From Hydrogenophilales bacterium (GTDB lineage: Bacteria; Pseudomonadota; Gammaproteobacteria; Burkholderiales; Thiobacillaceae): a stretch of 64,000 nt of DNA. The DNA is taken from NCBI GenBank assembly GCA_023258975.1, contig JAHFRD010000008.1, positions 1 to 64,000 on the forward strand, written 5' to 3'. Both the position numbers and the translations under genes were made by a program. The notes under the pieces were generated by a model. That model saw nothing but the letters and a program-made list of their open reading frames with translations. It was not told where the DNA came from and did no database searches. Within the stretch, counting starts at the first letter, position 1; each line of letters opens with the position of its first letter. This document shows, piece after piece, positions 55,205 through 63,694 of the stretch.

Positions 55205-55465
55205 ATGACCACTCTCCGCACCCTGGCCACCCTGCGCCGCCGCCTGGCGCTGGCCGAGCTGGACCTGCTGCGCCAGGTCGCGGCCGATCAGGCCGCGCGT
55301 ATCGAGATTCTGGAAGACCAGATCGAGCGCCTGGAAAGAGCGGCCGACGCCATGCAGGCGCGCGCGGAGCTGTGGGAAGACAACTATTTCGCCGCCGCCG
55401 ACGAGCGCGCCGCCCCGCCCTGCCTGGCCAAGGATGGCCGGGTGTCCTTTCCCGTCACGCACTGA
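55205..55465 (+). CDS. Small coiled-coil early protein
   Basis: This 86-residue protein is almost entirely a coiled coil (LRRRLALAELDLLRQVAADQ, RIEILEDQIERLERAADAMQ). It ends with a short tail DGRVSFPVTH. It is spaced seven bases after the Rha-like gene, in the same operon. Function unknown; may dimerise with another early regulator. Confidence 0.6.
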   Translation: MTTLRTLATLRRRLALAELDLLRQVAADQAARIEILEDQIERLERAADAMQARAELWEDNYFAAADERAAPPCLAKDGRVSFPVTH

Positions 55466-55472
55466 GGTTTTC

Positions 55473-55673
55473 ATGATCACTGGTCATCCCGATGAAATTC
55501 GGCGGATTGCCGAACAGGGCAAACGGATTGCAATTCGTCTTGCCGAACAGTTACAGGCTCGGCATGAGGCCCGGCAGCAAGCAAGCCAATCAACACCTCC
55601 CGCGCGTCATTCTGTACCGACCGAGTCAGCTCATGCTGGTCTGGATGGTTGTACAGCGTGTCCAGGTCAGTAA
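55473..55673 (+). CDS. Small early protein (67 aa), convergent with an antisense gene
   Basis: A GAGG lies before the ATG at 55473. The N-terminal half is a plausible helix (PDEIRRIAEQGKRIAIRLAE). The second half (STPPARHSVPTESAHAG) looks unstructured and is antisense to the gene at 55,477-55,788. It could be a truncated early gene. Confidence is limited by that overlap. Confidence 0.4.
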   Translation: MITGHPDEIRRIAEQGKRIAIRLAEQLQARHEARQQASQSTPPARHSVPTESAHAGLDGCTACPGQ

Positions 55674-55788
55674 GCAGACCAGCCATGTCCATGCCGCTGT
55701 CGATACATGCCCGCCTGACCACGGCGGCTACCACGCTGTGCATGCCAGCCATCATGGCCGCGAGCTCTGTCCGATCCTGCTTATTCAT
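55477..55788 (-). CDS. Counter-strand small protein in the early arm
   Basis: GGAG lies upstream of the ATG at 55788. The 103-residue product (MNKQDRTELAAMMAGMHSVV, then LLTDLDTLYNHPDQHELTRS) looks like a genuine helical protein for its first 80 residues. It opposes the early operon and covers the 55,473-55,673 gene. Together with the gene at 54,436 it forms a pattern of antisense small genes in this arm. Function unknown. Confidence 0.5.
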   Translation of the reverse strand: MNKQDRTELAAMMAGMHSVVAAVVRRACIDSGMDMAGLLTDLDTLYNHPDQHELTRSVQNDAREVLIGLLAAGPHAEPVTVRQDELQSVCPVRQSAEFHRDDQ

Positions 55789-55899
55789 GACCGTCTCCTG
55801 TTCCGTTCCTGCTCGCCCCGAATTCTACGCAGCGCAACTCCGTTGCCCATGCGCAAACACGGGTTTTGTTTGGGTTATGTCTTTTGATAGAGGGATGCA

Positions 55900-56376
55900 A
55901 TGAACCGTAAGAATTGGAAGCGCTTCAATCCGCGCTCGCTGCGCGAAGCGATCGAGGGCTGCAAGGACTACGCCCACTCCCGCCACAACCGCAGTGTGGA
56001 GCGGATCGCGGAACTGGCTGGGGAGAACAGCCAGTGGACGGTGTACGGCTGGCTGCGCGACGGCTCCATCCCCGGCGCCAAGATTCATTCCTATCAGCAC
56101 GCCTGCGGTTGCGACTTCATCACCCGCTACCTGGCGCATTCGGCCGGGCAGTTGCTGATCGACATCCCGGCCGGCCACTTGGTGGATGGCGAGGAGGTGC
56201 ACCAGCTGCAGGGCACACTCAACGCCGCCGTCGGCGCCCTGCTGGGTTTCGCCGCCGGCCGGCTGGATGGTGACGAGGTCAACCACGAGCTGTCCGTGGC
56301 GATGGAGGCGCTGGCCTGGCACCGCGAGAACGTGCTGCGCGAGCCGGAACTGGACCTGGAGGAGGGTCATGGCTGA
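55900..56376 (+). CDS. Helix-turn-helix early regulator
   Basis: AGAGGGA precedes the ATG. The 158-residue protein (MNRKNWKRFNPRSLREAIEG, HNRSVERIAELAGENSQWTV YGWLRDGSIP) has a DNA-binding N-terminal half resembling CII- or YdaT-like phage regulators. A helical C-terminal half follows. It overlaps the next gene by eight bases. Likely a transcriptional regulator of the early arm; target unknown. Confidence 0.65.
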   Translation: MNRKNWKRFNPRSLREAIEGCKDYAHSRHNRSVERIAELAGENSQWTVYGWLRDGSIPGAKIHSYQHACGCDFITRYLAHSAGQLLIDIPAGHLVDGEEVHQLQGTLNAAVGALLGFAAGRLDGDEVNHELSVAMEALAWHRENVLREPELDLEEGHG

Positions 56377-56677
56377 GCGCTTGCCCCTGCAATCCAGCGC
56401 CACCACCCTGCGCATCCTGACCCTGCTGATGCGCCACTTCGCGCACGGGATCACCAACAAGGACATCGCCGCAGCGCTGTCCCTGGAGCCCAGCGCGGTG
56501 ACTCGCCATACCCAACTCCTCATCGATGAGGGGTACGCCGAGCGCATTCCGGAAACCCTGCGGCTGCGCGCCGGAATGCGCCTGGCCAAGGGGGCGCAGG
56601 AAATCCTGCAATCCCTGGATGCGGCCTCACTGCGCATGGTCGAGCTGCGCACCCGGATCACCACTCCCACTCACTGA
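56369..56677 (+). CDS. Small winged-helix regulator
   Basis: GGAGGAGG upstream decides the ATG at 56369. The 102-residue protein carries a winged helix (TLLMRHFAHGITNKDIAAAL, SLEPSAVTRHTQLLIDEGYA) like IclR/MarR readers. It is followed by a helix. It sits between the HTH gene and the DUF3102 gene in one operon. DNA-binding role is likely, target unknown. Confidence 0.7.
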   Translation: MAERLPLQSSATTLRILTLLMRHFAHGITNKDIAAALSLEPSAVTRHTQLLIDEGYAERIPETLRLRAGMRLAKGAQEILQSLDAASLRMVELRTRITTPTH

Positions 56678-56684
56678 GACCACC

Positions 56685-57596
56685 ATGGCCCGCAAACCCT
56701 CCCCCCCTACGATCGTTGACTACGCCACGCCCACCGCCACCCTGCCGGTACCCGCCGATCACGACCAGGTGCAAGCCAATGTGCTGGCCCTGGCCGAGCA
56801 GCTTGGCTACGACGGCATCATGACCGTCGGTGCGCTTGAGGACGAAATCCGCTTCTACCAGCGGCGCAGCGTCGAGGCGCTGCTGGCCGTCGGGACTCGG
56901 CTGCTACTGCTCAAGGAGCAGGTTCAACACGGTGAATTTATTCATCGGGTTGAGCTGCTGGGTTTCTCTGACCGCACCGCACGGCGCTTCATGCAGGCGG
57001 CGATCAAGACTTCCAAATCGGCCAACATGGCCGTTTTGGCCGACCAGATCGGCAGCGCCGGAAAGTTCCTTGAACTCGTCACCCTGGACGACGACGACCT
57101 TGAAGTACTGAAGGATGGCGGTTCTATGGCCGGACTGACCCTGGATGATGTGGAGCGGATGACTGTCCGAGAACTCCGCGCCGCCCTGCGCGAAGCTCGC
57201 GAAAACGAGCAGGCCACCGGGCGCGTCCTGGCCGAAAAAAACACCAAGATCGACCAGCTCGCCATGCAGATCGAGAAGCGCCCACCCCCCATCGCGCCGA
57301 TCTGGGACGACCAGATCATGCAGCTTTCCCGCGAGGCGCATGACATTGGCCTGGTGGCGGAAGAGGCGGTGGCGAAGCTCCAGGTCTACACCGATGTGGC
57401 CGAGGTGCTGGCCAACAAACTGGACGAGGATGCGCCCGATTTCCGCGACCGCCGCGAGCAGCTGCGCCTGCCGGTGGGGCAACTCCAGGACCAGATCGAG
57501 CGCCTGGCCACCTTGGTGGCCCGCCTGCGCGCTGATTTCGAGGTCCGCGTCAGCTACCTGATCGACCGCTCCCACCTCCTGCCCGACGTGGAGTGA
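56685..57596 (+). CDS. DUF3102 family protein preceding the transposase
   Basis: The ATG at 56685 gives 303 residues. Residues 40-160 fit DUF3102 (VEALLAVGTRLLLLKEQVQH GEF, GFSDRTARRFMQAAIKTSKS). The rest is a coiled coil with DDVERMTVRELRAALREARE and a C-terminal helix. These proteins are common just before transposase genes in BcepMu/B3-like phages. They may bind DNA; role unproven. It ends three bases before the transposase. Confidence 0.75.
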   Translation: MARKPSPPTIVDYATPTATLPVPADHDQVQANVLALAEQLGYDGIMTVGALEDEIRFYQRRSVEALLAVGTRLLLLKEQVQHGEFIHRVELLGFSDRTARRFMQAAIKTSKSANMAVLADQIGSAGKFLELVTLDDDDLEVLKDGGSMAGLTLDDVERMTVRELRAALREARENEQATGRVLAEKNTKIDQLAMQIEKRPPPIAPIWDDQIMQLSREAHDIGLVAEEAVAKLQVYTDVAEVLANKLDEDAPDFRDRREQLRLPVGQLQDQIERLATLVARLRADFEVRVSYLIDRSHLLPDVE

Positions 57597-57599
57597 TCC

Positions 57600-59372
57600 A
57601 TGCCCATCTCCCCTGATATCCGCGAGCATCTGGCCGAGATCGCCCAGCGCCTGGATGCTGCCCAGCATGGCGGCACCGGGGCCATCGTGGACGATGCCTG
57701 CCGCTACTACGGCTGGTCTCTCTCGAAGCTGTACCGTCGCCTGCGCGATGACGTGGGCTGGAACTCTGGTCGCAAGGTCCGCGCGGACAAGGGCGCTACC
57801 CTGGTTGCGGTGGACAACCTGGACGTGCTCTCAGCGATGAAGCGGGAGGGCGTGCGCCTCAACGGCAAACGGACGATGGCCACGACCACCGGCGCCAGCG
57901 TCATGGTGGTCAATGGCTACGACCTGCCGGTTTCCAACAGCCGCCTCAACGCCCTGATGCGCGCACGCAAGATGAACCTGGACGCTCTGAGCCTGGCCGA
58001 TGCGCCGATCCACATGCGCAGCCTCTACCCCAACCATGTGCACCAGGTCGATCCGTCGCTGTGCGTGCTGTATTACCTGGGTGGCAAGCAGAACATCATG
58101 GAGGCGGACAAGTTCTACAAGAACAAGCTGGAGAACTACGCCAGGGTGAAGTTGAAGGTCTGGCGCTATGTCCTTTACGACCACGCCAGCGCGCTCCTGG
58201 CGGTGCGCTACTACGAGGCGGCGGGCGAGAACCCCACCATCCTGTTCGATTTTCTGACCTGGTGCTGGGGCAAGCAGCCAGACCGGGAGTTCCACGGCGT
58301 GCCGGCGTTGATGGTGTGGGACAAGGGTTCCGCCAACACGGCGCATGCGATCAAGAACCTGCTGGCCAGCCTGGAAGTGAAGCCCATCGAGCACGCCCCC
58401 GGCAAGGCGCGGGTGAAGGGCGGCGTGGAGAAGGGCAACGACATCGTCGAATGCAAGTTCGAGAGCCGCCTGAAGCTGGAACCGGTCTCCACGGTAGAGC
58501 AACTGAACGCCAGCGCCCTGGCCTGGCAGAACGCCTTCAATGCCGACCTGATCGTCCGCGAGGATAACCGCCTGCGCCGCCGTGGCATGGAGCCGGTGGC
58601 CCGCTATCACCTGTGGCGGCGCATTCTGGCGGCGCAGTTGCGCCTGTTGCCGGATATCGCCATTTGCCGCTCCTTGCTGGAAGGAAAAGAGGCCGAGCGC
58701 AAGGTGCGCGGCCTGGAGATCACCTTTCGTCATCCCGCTGCCACGGCGACAAGGTCCTACAAGGTCGATGGCCTGGCCGGCGTGTGCGACGGCGACACGG
58801 TGCTGGTGCGCCCGCTGCTGATCGGCGGCGATTGCGCCATCAACGTGCGGGTGGCTCGCTATGACGGCGAGGATCAGGTGTATCGCCTGGAGGCCGAGCC
58901 GGCGCCGGACGAATATGGGTTCCCGGCCCACGCCGCCACCTGGGGCGTGGAATACAAGGCCACCCGCGACACCGAGGCGGACAAGGCCGCCAAGCGCCTG
59001 GATGCCCTTGCCTATCCCGACCAGGATGCCGACGCGGCCCGCGCCAAGCAGGCCGCGCCGTTCGGCGGCGCGCTCAACGCGCATTCCCACCTGGCGGACA
59101 TCCAGTTGCCCAGCGCGCTGCCGCGCCGGGGAACGGAATTGAACGTGCCCATGCGCGCGCAGGTGGAGATCAAACCCCTCAGCCATTTCCAGGCCGCGCA
59201 GGCGATCAAGCCGCGCATCGAGGCCATGGGCCTGGCCTGGTCGATGGATCACTACCAGCGCCTGGTCGCCGGCTGGCCGGAGGGGGTGATGGAACAGGAT
59301 TTGGATTCAGTGGCCACCACATTGAGTGGCCAGGACACACACCAGCGGCACGGTTTGCGGCTGGTGAGTTGA
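57600..59372 (+). CDS. BcepMu-type DDE transposase
   Basis: This 590-residue protein has an rve-type core with D151 (HVHQVDPSLC), D241 (ALMVWDKGSAN) and E277 (KGGVEKGND). The last two are 36 apart, the DDE-35 type. An N-terminal helix-turn-helix (DDACRYYGWSLSKLYRRLRD) precedes it. The C-terminal 250 residues hold a beta domain and an arginine/alanine-rich tail. It resembles the BcepMu/Tn552 branch rather than MuA. It works with the downstream ATPase. Confidence 0.9.
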   Translation: MPISPDIREHLAEIAQRLDAAQHGGTGAIVDDACRYYGWSLSKLYRRLRDDVGWNSGRKVRADKGATLVAVDNLDVLSAMKREGVRLNGKRTMATTTGASVMVVNGYDLPVSNSRLNALMRARKMNLDALSLADAPIHMRSLYPNHVHQVDPSLCVLYYLGGKQNIMEADKFYKNKLENYARVKLKVWRYVLYDHASALLAVRYYEAAGENPTILFDFLTWCWGKQPDREFHGVPALMVWDKGSANTAHAIKNLLASLEVKPIEHAPGKARVKGGVEKGNDIVECKFESRLKLEPVSTVEQLNASALAWQNAFNADLIVREDNRLRRRGMEPVARYHLWRRILAAQLRLLPDIAICRSLLEGKEAERKVRGLEITFRHPAATATRSYKVDGLAGVCDGDTVLVRPLLIGGDCAINVRVARYDGEDQVYRLEAEPAPDEYGFPAHAATWGVEYKATRDTEADKAAKRLDALAYPDQDADAARAKQAAPFGGALNAHSHLADIQLPSALPRRGTELNVPMRAQVEIKPLSHFQAAQAIKPRIEAMGLAWSMDHYQRLVAGWPEGVMEQDLDSVATTLSGQDTHQRHGLRLVS

Positions 59373-59448
59373 GGTGTTGGCGGCCTGGGTGCAACCAGGT
59401 CGCCAGCGGTTGTCGGCCTGAGCCGGCAGATATGCGTAGGAGATTGTA

Positions 59449-59766
59449 ATGGAACATTTGAGTAATTTTGGCGAGTGCAATTGGCCTCCAGGGTTGGGGA
59501 CGCCTGCCGTATTCCAGCCACACGAACTTATCAACCTCCTTCTCATCGCTGGGGTAATGCGAGTGGAGGTGGACCTCTATTCACAGCGCATCGGCGGCGA
59601 TAGCAATGCGTTCAATGTGGATCTCTGGGAAAGCGAGAAGCTGGTCATCGAACTCTCTCCGGGTCGTGCTAACTGGAAACGCGCCCACTCTTCGGCCCGT
59701 TCGGCTCTACGGAATAAGGCGTTCGCGCGCAGTCTCAAGCTCAATCCGCTGCCTGAGCGAGGCTGA
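59449..59766 (+). CDS. Hypothetical protein between transposase and ATPase
   Basis: AGGAG lies eight bases before the ATG. The 105-residue product starts MEHLSNFGECNWPPGLGTPA, with a beta-rich centre (MRVEVDLYSQRIGGDSNAFN). Codon use is less GC-biased than its neighbours, suggesting a later insertion. No family recognised. It sits between the two transposition genes, the same slot where the inner phage has a different small gene (27,206). Confidence 0.55.
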   Translation: MEHLSNFGECNWPPGLGTPAVFQPHELINLLLIAGVMRVEVDLYSQRIGGDSNAFNVDLWESEKLVIELSPGRANWKRAHSSARSALRNKAFARSLKLNPLPERG

Positions 59767-59768
59767 TC

Positions 59769-61010
59769 ATGCCCAGCGCCCGTAACACCCCCTACGCCCC
59801 GATCCGCCTGAAGACCGTAATGGTCACGCACGGCATCAGCCAGACCGATTTCGGCGACCAAGTGCTGCAGCCCAGCGGTCGGCCGGTCTCGCGGGTGGCC
59901 ATCAACCGCTTGATCAATCACAACGAGTGGCCGGTGACGACGCCGCGCGCGTCCATCGAGGAGGCCGCCGAGCAGCTGCTGCGCGAGCGTGGCGTGCCCG
60001 AGGCGGTGATCGACACGATCTGGGAACCGGAGGATCACGACCGCCGCCATCCGCGCCCCATCCATTACCTCCCCAGCGGCGCGCAGCACCCGAAGACCGG
60101 ACCCCGCCGCACCACCACCGCTGATGAAGAACCGGAGATCCACGAAATGCTTTCCACCGATGCCCGCCGCCATTTCAATCTGTTCCGCGACCCGTTCCAG
60201 GACGATGTCCAGGGCGCCGATGACGTGTATCTGTCCGCCGACCAGCGTTACATCCGCGAGGCGATGTTCACCACCGCCAAGCATGGCGGCTTCGTCGCCG
60301 TGGTGGGGGAGTCCGGCGCCGGCAAGACCATCCTGCGCAAGGATCTGATCGAGCGCATCAACCGCGAGGGCCAGGCCATCGTGCTGATCCAGCCGCAGGT
60401 GATCGACAAGACGCGCATGACCTCGTCGATGATTTTTCACGCGATCATCGATGACCTGGCGCCCGGCACGCCGGTGCGCAGCAGCCAGGAGGCCAAGGCC
60501 CGCCAGGCACAGAAGATGCTGACGGAATCGAGCCGGGCGGGGAATGCCCACGTCCTGATCATCGAGGAGGCCCACGATCTTTCCGTGCCGACGCTGAAGG
60601 TGCTGAAACGGTTCTGGGAGCTGGAAGACGGCTTCAAGCGGCTGATGTCGATCATCCTGATCGGCCAACCGGAACTGAAGCTGCGCCTGGACGAGCGCCA
60701 CAACTACGAGGCGCGCGAGGTGATCCGCCGCTGCGAGGTGGCGGAGTTGATGCCGCTGGATCGCAACCTTGAGGCCTACCTGGCGGTGAAGCTGGGCCGC
60801 GTCGGCGCCGAGGTGGCGAAGGTGTTCACGCAGGATGCCTTCGATGCGATGCGCGCGGTGAAGGGCCCGCAGATGCGCCCCGGTGGCGTGGTCGCGAAGC
60901 CGTCGCAACTCTATCCGCTCGTCGTCAACAACCTGGTCACCCGCGCCATGAACGCCGCAGCCGCCCTGGGCGCGCCGATCGTCGACGCCGATGTGATCCG
61001 CTCGCTGTGA
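59769..61010 (+). CDS. ExeA-like AAA+ ATPase, transposition partner
   Basis: This 413-residue protein has an N-terminal helix-turn-helix (TVMVTHGISQTDFGDQVLQP), Walker A GESGAGKT at 180-187 and Walker B VLIIEEAHD near 262. A sensor-like RCEVAELMPLDRNLEAYLAV follows. It is the functional counterpart of MuB in BcepMu-type phages, choosing targets for the transposase. It ends just before a small gene cluster. Confidence 0.85.
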   Translation: MPSARNTPYAPIRLKTVMVTHGISQTDFGDQVLQPSGRPVSRVAINRLINHNEWPVTTPRASIEEAAEQLLRERGVPEAVIDTIWEPEDHDRRHPRPIHYLPSGAQHPKTGPRRTTTADEEPEIHEMLSTDARRHFNLFRDPFQDDVQGADDVYLSADQRYIREAMFTTAKHGGFVAVVGESGAGKTILRKDLIERINREGQAIVLIQPQVIDKTRMTSSMIFHAIIDDLAPGTPVRSSQEAKARQAQKMLTESSRAGNAHVLIIEEAHDLSVPTLKVLKRFWELEDGFKRLMSIILIGQPELKLRLDERHNYEAREVIRRCEVAELMPLDRNLEAYLAVKLGRVGAEVAKVFTQDAFDAMRAVKGPQMRPGGVVAKPSQLYPLVVNNLVTRAMNAAAALGAPIVDADVIRSL

Positions 61011-61018
61011 GGCCCGCC

Positions 61019-61339
61019 ATGCAAACCAACAAACTGTTCAACCCGCGAGATAAGGGCCGCGCGGAGAAGCTCTACCTGGATTCCCTGTCCACCCGCCTGC
61101 GCCAGATCGCCGACGAGGTGGCGCAGCTGGAGCACGACGGCCACCACCCCATCGGCGCCGGCATCCGGAACGGCCGCATGTGCGTCGAGCTGGCGCCGTC
61201 GCCGCGCCTGATGCACATGGCCTGCCACGCGCAGGCCGCTTACTACATGCGCGGAACCGATGAGTTCGGCTCCTGGCGCCGGGGTCGCTTCATGGGCCGC
61301 AAGGCCACCGTGTTCTGGACTGAGAGGGGCACATCATGA
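61019..61339 (+). CDS. Hypothetical early protein (106 aa)
   Basis: This protein starts MQTNKLFNPRDKGRAEKLYL. It has a helix (LSTRLRQIADEVAQLEHDGH) and a basic C-terminus (FGSWRRGRFMGRKATVFWTE). It is three bases from the next gene, overlapping ATGA. Likely part of the early operon. No family recognised. Confidence 0.55.
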   Translation: MQTNKLFNPRDKGRAEKLYLDSLSTRLRQIADEVAQLEHDGHHPIGAGIRNGRMCVELAPSPRLMHMACHAQAAYYMRGTDEFGSWRRGRFMGRKATVFWTERGTS

Positions 61340-61500
61340 CGACGCTGATGATCCTCCTGGGCACCGTGGTTCTGCTCGCGGTCCTCTACCTGGCGCGGGT
61401 GTGGTGGATGGAGCTGCATCCCCTCTATCCCGTGTGGCCGGATGACGACCCGCAGACGGCGTTCCGCGACCACAACGATTACCTCGGAATAGGGAGCTGA
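61336..61500 (+). CDS. 54-residue single-pass membrane protein
   Basis: The ATG overlaps the previous stop (ATGA). The peptide begins with a membrane helix (LMILLGTVVLLAVLYLARVW) and has an acidic C-terminal tail (PDDDPQTAFRDHNDYLGIGS). Tight coupling on both sides supports the call. Counterpart of the small membrane genes near gam in the inner phage. Function unknown. Confidence 0.6.
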   Translation: MTTLMILLGTVVLLAVLYLARVWWMELHPLYPVWPDDDPQTAFRDHNDYLGIGS

Positions 61501-61502
61501 CC

Positions 61503-61670
61503 ATGGGCGCACAACGAATCACCCCGACGTTTTCCGACTGGCTGCTGGTGCTGGCGGTGCTGTTCCTGGCGCTGGTGGGCTTGGCCATGTTGGATGAATA
61601 CAACCGCATCGAGGCGGATACCGCCGCCAACCTGGCGCGCGGCCAGGCGGTGGCGAAGGAGCGGCCATGA
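61503..61670 (+). CDS. 55-residue single-pass membrane protein
   Basis: It begins MGAQRITPTFSDWLLVLAVL, with one membrane helix (LLVLAVLFLALVGLAML) followed by an acidic-alanine tail (EADTAANLARGQAVAKERP). It starts two bases after the previous gene and overlaps the next ATG. Function unknown; probably early, host-membrane directed. Confidence 0.6.
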   Translation: MGAQRITPTFSDWLLVLAVLFLALVGLAMLDEYNRIEADTAANLARGQAVAKERP

Positions 61671-61984
61671 GCGGTTACGCCTATTGGTCCCCCGCCGAGG
61701 ATGCCGAGCTGCTGGAGCTGCGGCGCAAGCAGCTCACCCTGGCGCAGATCGCGAAGCTGATGGATCGCAGCTATGAAAGTTGCAAGGCGCGCGTGGCCGA
61801 GCTGCGGAAGTCGGGCGTGGTGGTTGCGCCGGACGCGAACCACAGAAAGGCAAAACTGCGCCACACCACTACCCAGCGCAAGTGCCTGTGCTGTGGCCGC
61901 CTCTTCCCCAGCGAGGGGCCGCATAACCGTCTGTGTACCGGTTGCCGCAGCAAGAGCTGTTCCCCCTATGCACTCTATGCGTGA
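61667..61984 (+). CDS. Myb/SANT-like and zinc-finger early protein
   Basis: This 105-residue protein has an N-terminal Myb-like helix-turn-helix (YWSPAEDAELLELRRKQLTL AQIAKLMDRSYESCKARVAE). The C-terminal finger is CLCCGRLFPSEGPHNRLCTG then CRSKS. The finger is nearly the same as in the inner-phage protein at 25,682, joined there to a different N-terminal domain. Probably DNA-binding. Confidence 0.7.
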   Translation: MSGYAYWSPAEDAELLELRRKQLTLAQIAKLMDRSYESCKARVAELRKSGVVVAPDANHRKAKLRHTTTQRKCLCCGRLFPSEGPHNRLCTGCRSKSCSPYALYA

Positions 61985-61994
61985 GGAGTACGCC

Positions 61995-62222
61995 ATGAGC
62001 AGCATCGCATCCATCAAGGCGGCCATGCACTGGCAGCCACTCAAACGCCGCGCGGCGTGCGTCAATTGCATGCACGTCGAGGAGCGCCTCACGGTGGGAA
62101 TCTCCACCTGGTGGTGCAAATCCGGGAATTTTCTGACCCATGCGCTGGCGATCTGCAATCGCCACCACGGCATCGGTCAGGCGCCCAAGGTGATGCCGGA
62201 CATGCCGGGGTCGCGCGCATGA
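61995..62222 (+). CDS. Small cysteine/histidine-rich early protein
   Basis: GGAG precedes the ATG at 61995. The 75-residue protein contains CVNC (residues 22-25), WWCK (39-42) and AICNRHHG (52-59), a likely zinc site of three to four ligands. It overlaps the following gene by four bases. Function unknown. Confidence 0.6.
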   Translation: MSSIASIKAAMHWQPLKRRAACVNCMHVEERLTVGISTWWCKSGNFLTHALAICNRHHGIGQAPKVMPDMPGSRA

Positions 62223-62788
62223 GTTCCGGCCTGCCGCTGATCGCCTGCCCGGTCTGTCTGGCCGAGTACGGCCTGGAAGTCGCCCTGGGCCAGGACGATG
62301 CGCGCGGGGTGATCCGCGAGATTGCGCGCTGCCCTGGTGATGCGGCGACGCGCAAGGCGCTGTTGCGCTACGCGGCACTGCATGCGCCGGCGAAGTCGCG
62401 CCTGCGCTGGTCGCGGGTCGAGGCCATCATGGCCGAGATCAACGGCTGGATGGAGGCCGGGCGCATCGAGCGCGGTGGCCGTCTCTGGGCGGCGCCGGCG
62501 GCGCTCTACCTGGCGGCGATAGAGGCCATCGAGGCGATGCCGGCGCTGCGCCGGCCGCTCAAGGGGCATGGCCTGTTGCTGGAGGTGCTCTCCGGCCAGG
62601 TCGGCCGCGCCGACGCGCAGGCGGAGCGCGCCCAGGAGACCCGCGCGCGGGGCACCACGCCCGTCGGCGGCAGCGCCGCGCACAAACCCTTCGCCGCCGA
62701 GCCGGCGCGGAAACCCACCCGTAACCCGGAGGCCGCCATTGCCGCGCTGGCAAAGGCGAAATCCATCGTTGGAGGCCGCAATGGCTAA
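62219..62788 (+). CDS. Zinc-ribbon early protein upstream of gam
   Basis: The ATG at 62219 gives 189 residues starting MSSGLPLIACPVCLAEYGLE, a CxxC half-ribbon. A helical region follows (KGHGLLLEVLSGQVGRADAQ). A C-terminal motif TTPVGGSAAHKPFAAEPARK is shared with the inner-phage protein at 24,815. It overlaps the gam start by eight bases. A conserved gam partner of unknown role. Confidence 0.65.
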   Translation: MSSGLPLIACPVCLAEYGLEVALGQDDARGVIREIARCPGDAATRKALLRYAALHAPAKSRLRWSRVEAIMAEINGWMEAGRIERGGRLWAAPAALYLAAIEAIEAMPALRRPLKGHGLLLEVLSGQVGRADAQAERAQETRARGTTPVGGSAAHKPFAAEPARKPTRNPEAAIAALAKAKSIVGGRNG

Positions 62789-63308
62789 ATCCGTGAGCAA
62801 GTCCCGCATCAAATCCGCCGCGCTGGAGGCCGGCACCCCGCAATCCCGCGAGGAGGTGGCGGCGCTGATCCGCCGCATCGGCGATGTCTCGCGCGACTTC
62901 GAGCGCCGGCGTGCGGCGATGAACGACGAGATCGCTGCCATCACCGCGCGCTATCAGCCCGATCTGGAGGCGCTGGACAAGGAGGCCCAGTCCATGCAGC
63001 AGGGTGTGCAGACCTGGTGCGAGGCGAATCGCGACGAGTTGACGCGCGGCGGCCGGGTGAAATCCGCCAACCTGGTCACCGGCGAGGTGCAGTGGCGGCA
63101 GCGCCCACCGAGCGTGCGGGTGCGGGCGCTGGAGATGGTGATCGAGACCCTGGAGCGCCTGGGCCTGGGGCGCTTCCTGCGGGTGAAGACCGAGATCAAC
63201 AAGGAAGCGGTGCTGGCCGATCCCAAGGCGGTGGAGGGCATCGTCGGCCTGGTGGTGGTGACCGGGGTAGTGGATTTCGTGATCGTGCCGTTCGAGCAGG
63301 AGGCGTGA
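62781..63308 (+). CDS. gam: Host-nuclease inhibitor Gam, outer prophage
   Basis: This 175-residue protein has the Gam layout with N-terminal coiled coil (RRIGDVSRDFERRRAAMNDE) and RQRPPSVRVRALEMVIETLE. It ends VVDFVIVPFEQEA. The second half is almost the same as in the inner-phage Gam (24,297). It protects linear DNA ends from RecBCD. Likely expressed early. Confidence 0.9.
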   Translation: MAKSVSKSRIKSAALEAGTPQSREEVAALIRRIGDVSRDFERRRAAMNDEIAAITARYQPDLEALDKEAQSMQQGVQTWCEANRDELTRGGRVKSANLVTGEVQWRQRPPSVRVRALEMVIETLERLGLGRFLRVKTEINKEAVLADPKAVEGIVGLVVVTGVVDFVIVPFEQEA

Positions 63309-63309
63309 C

Positions 63310-63693
63310 ATGCGCAACATCAACTTCCTTCCCCGATTCGCCGATGCCGTGCAGATGGGCAAGAAGCGTCAGACCATCCGCAAGCGCGGTAAGCAGGCAC
63401 CGCCCACTGTGGGTGACGCGCTCATGCTGTTCACTGGCCTGCGCACCAGCAGTAGCCGCAGGTTGCGTGCCGCGACGGCGACTAGCGTGGAGAGCATCAC
63501 CATTACATGCTCCACACGCCAGGTGTTCATCGCCCGGCCCAGTAATGGGCAGCTGGCTTACTTTGCCTTGGCCGCCGAAGAGATTGAACAACTGGCGCGT
63601 GAGGATGGGTTCTACAACGCCGATGAGTTCTTCCGCTTCTTTCATGATGTGCATGACGGCGGATTGTGCGGCTACCTGCTCAAGTGGGATTGA
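63310..63693 (+). CDS. ASCH/PUA-like early protein
   Basis: This 127-residue protein carries FLPRFADAVQMGKKRQTIRK and GDALMLFTGLRTSSSRRLRA. Together these match ASCH-type domains, usually nucleic-acid binding. The C-terminus is helical (EQLAREDGFYNADEFFRFFH). It lies between gam and gemA, separated by one and two bases. Function in the phage unknown. Confidence 0.65.
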   Translation: MRNINFLPRFADAVQMGKKRQTIRKRGKQAPPTVGDALMLFTGLRTSSSRRLRAATATSVESITITCSTRQVFIARPSNGQLAYFALAAEEIEQLAREDGFYNADEFFRFFHDVHDGGLCGYLLKWD

Positions 63694-63694
63694 G

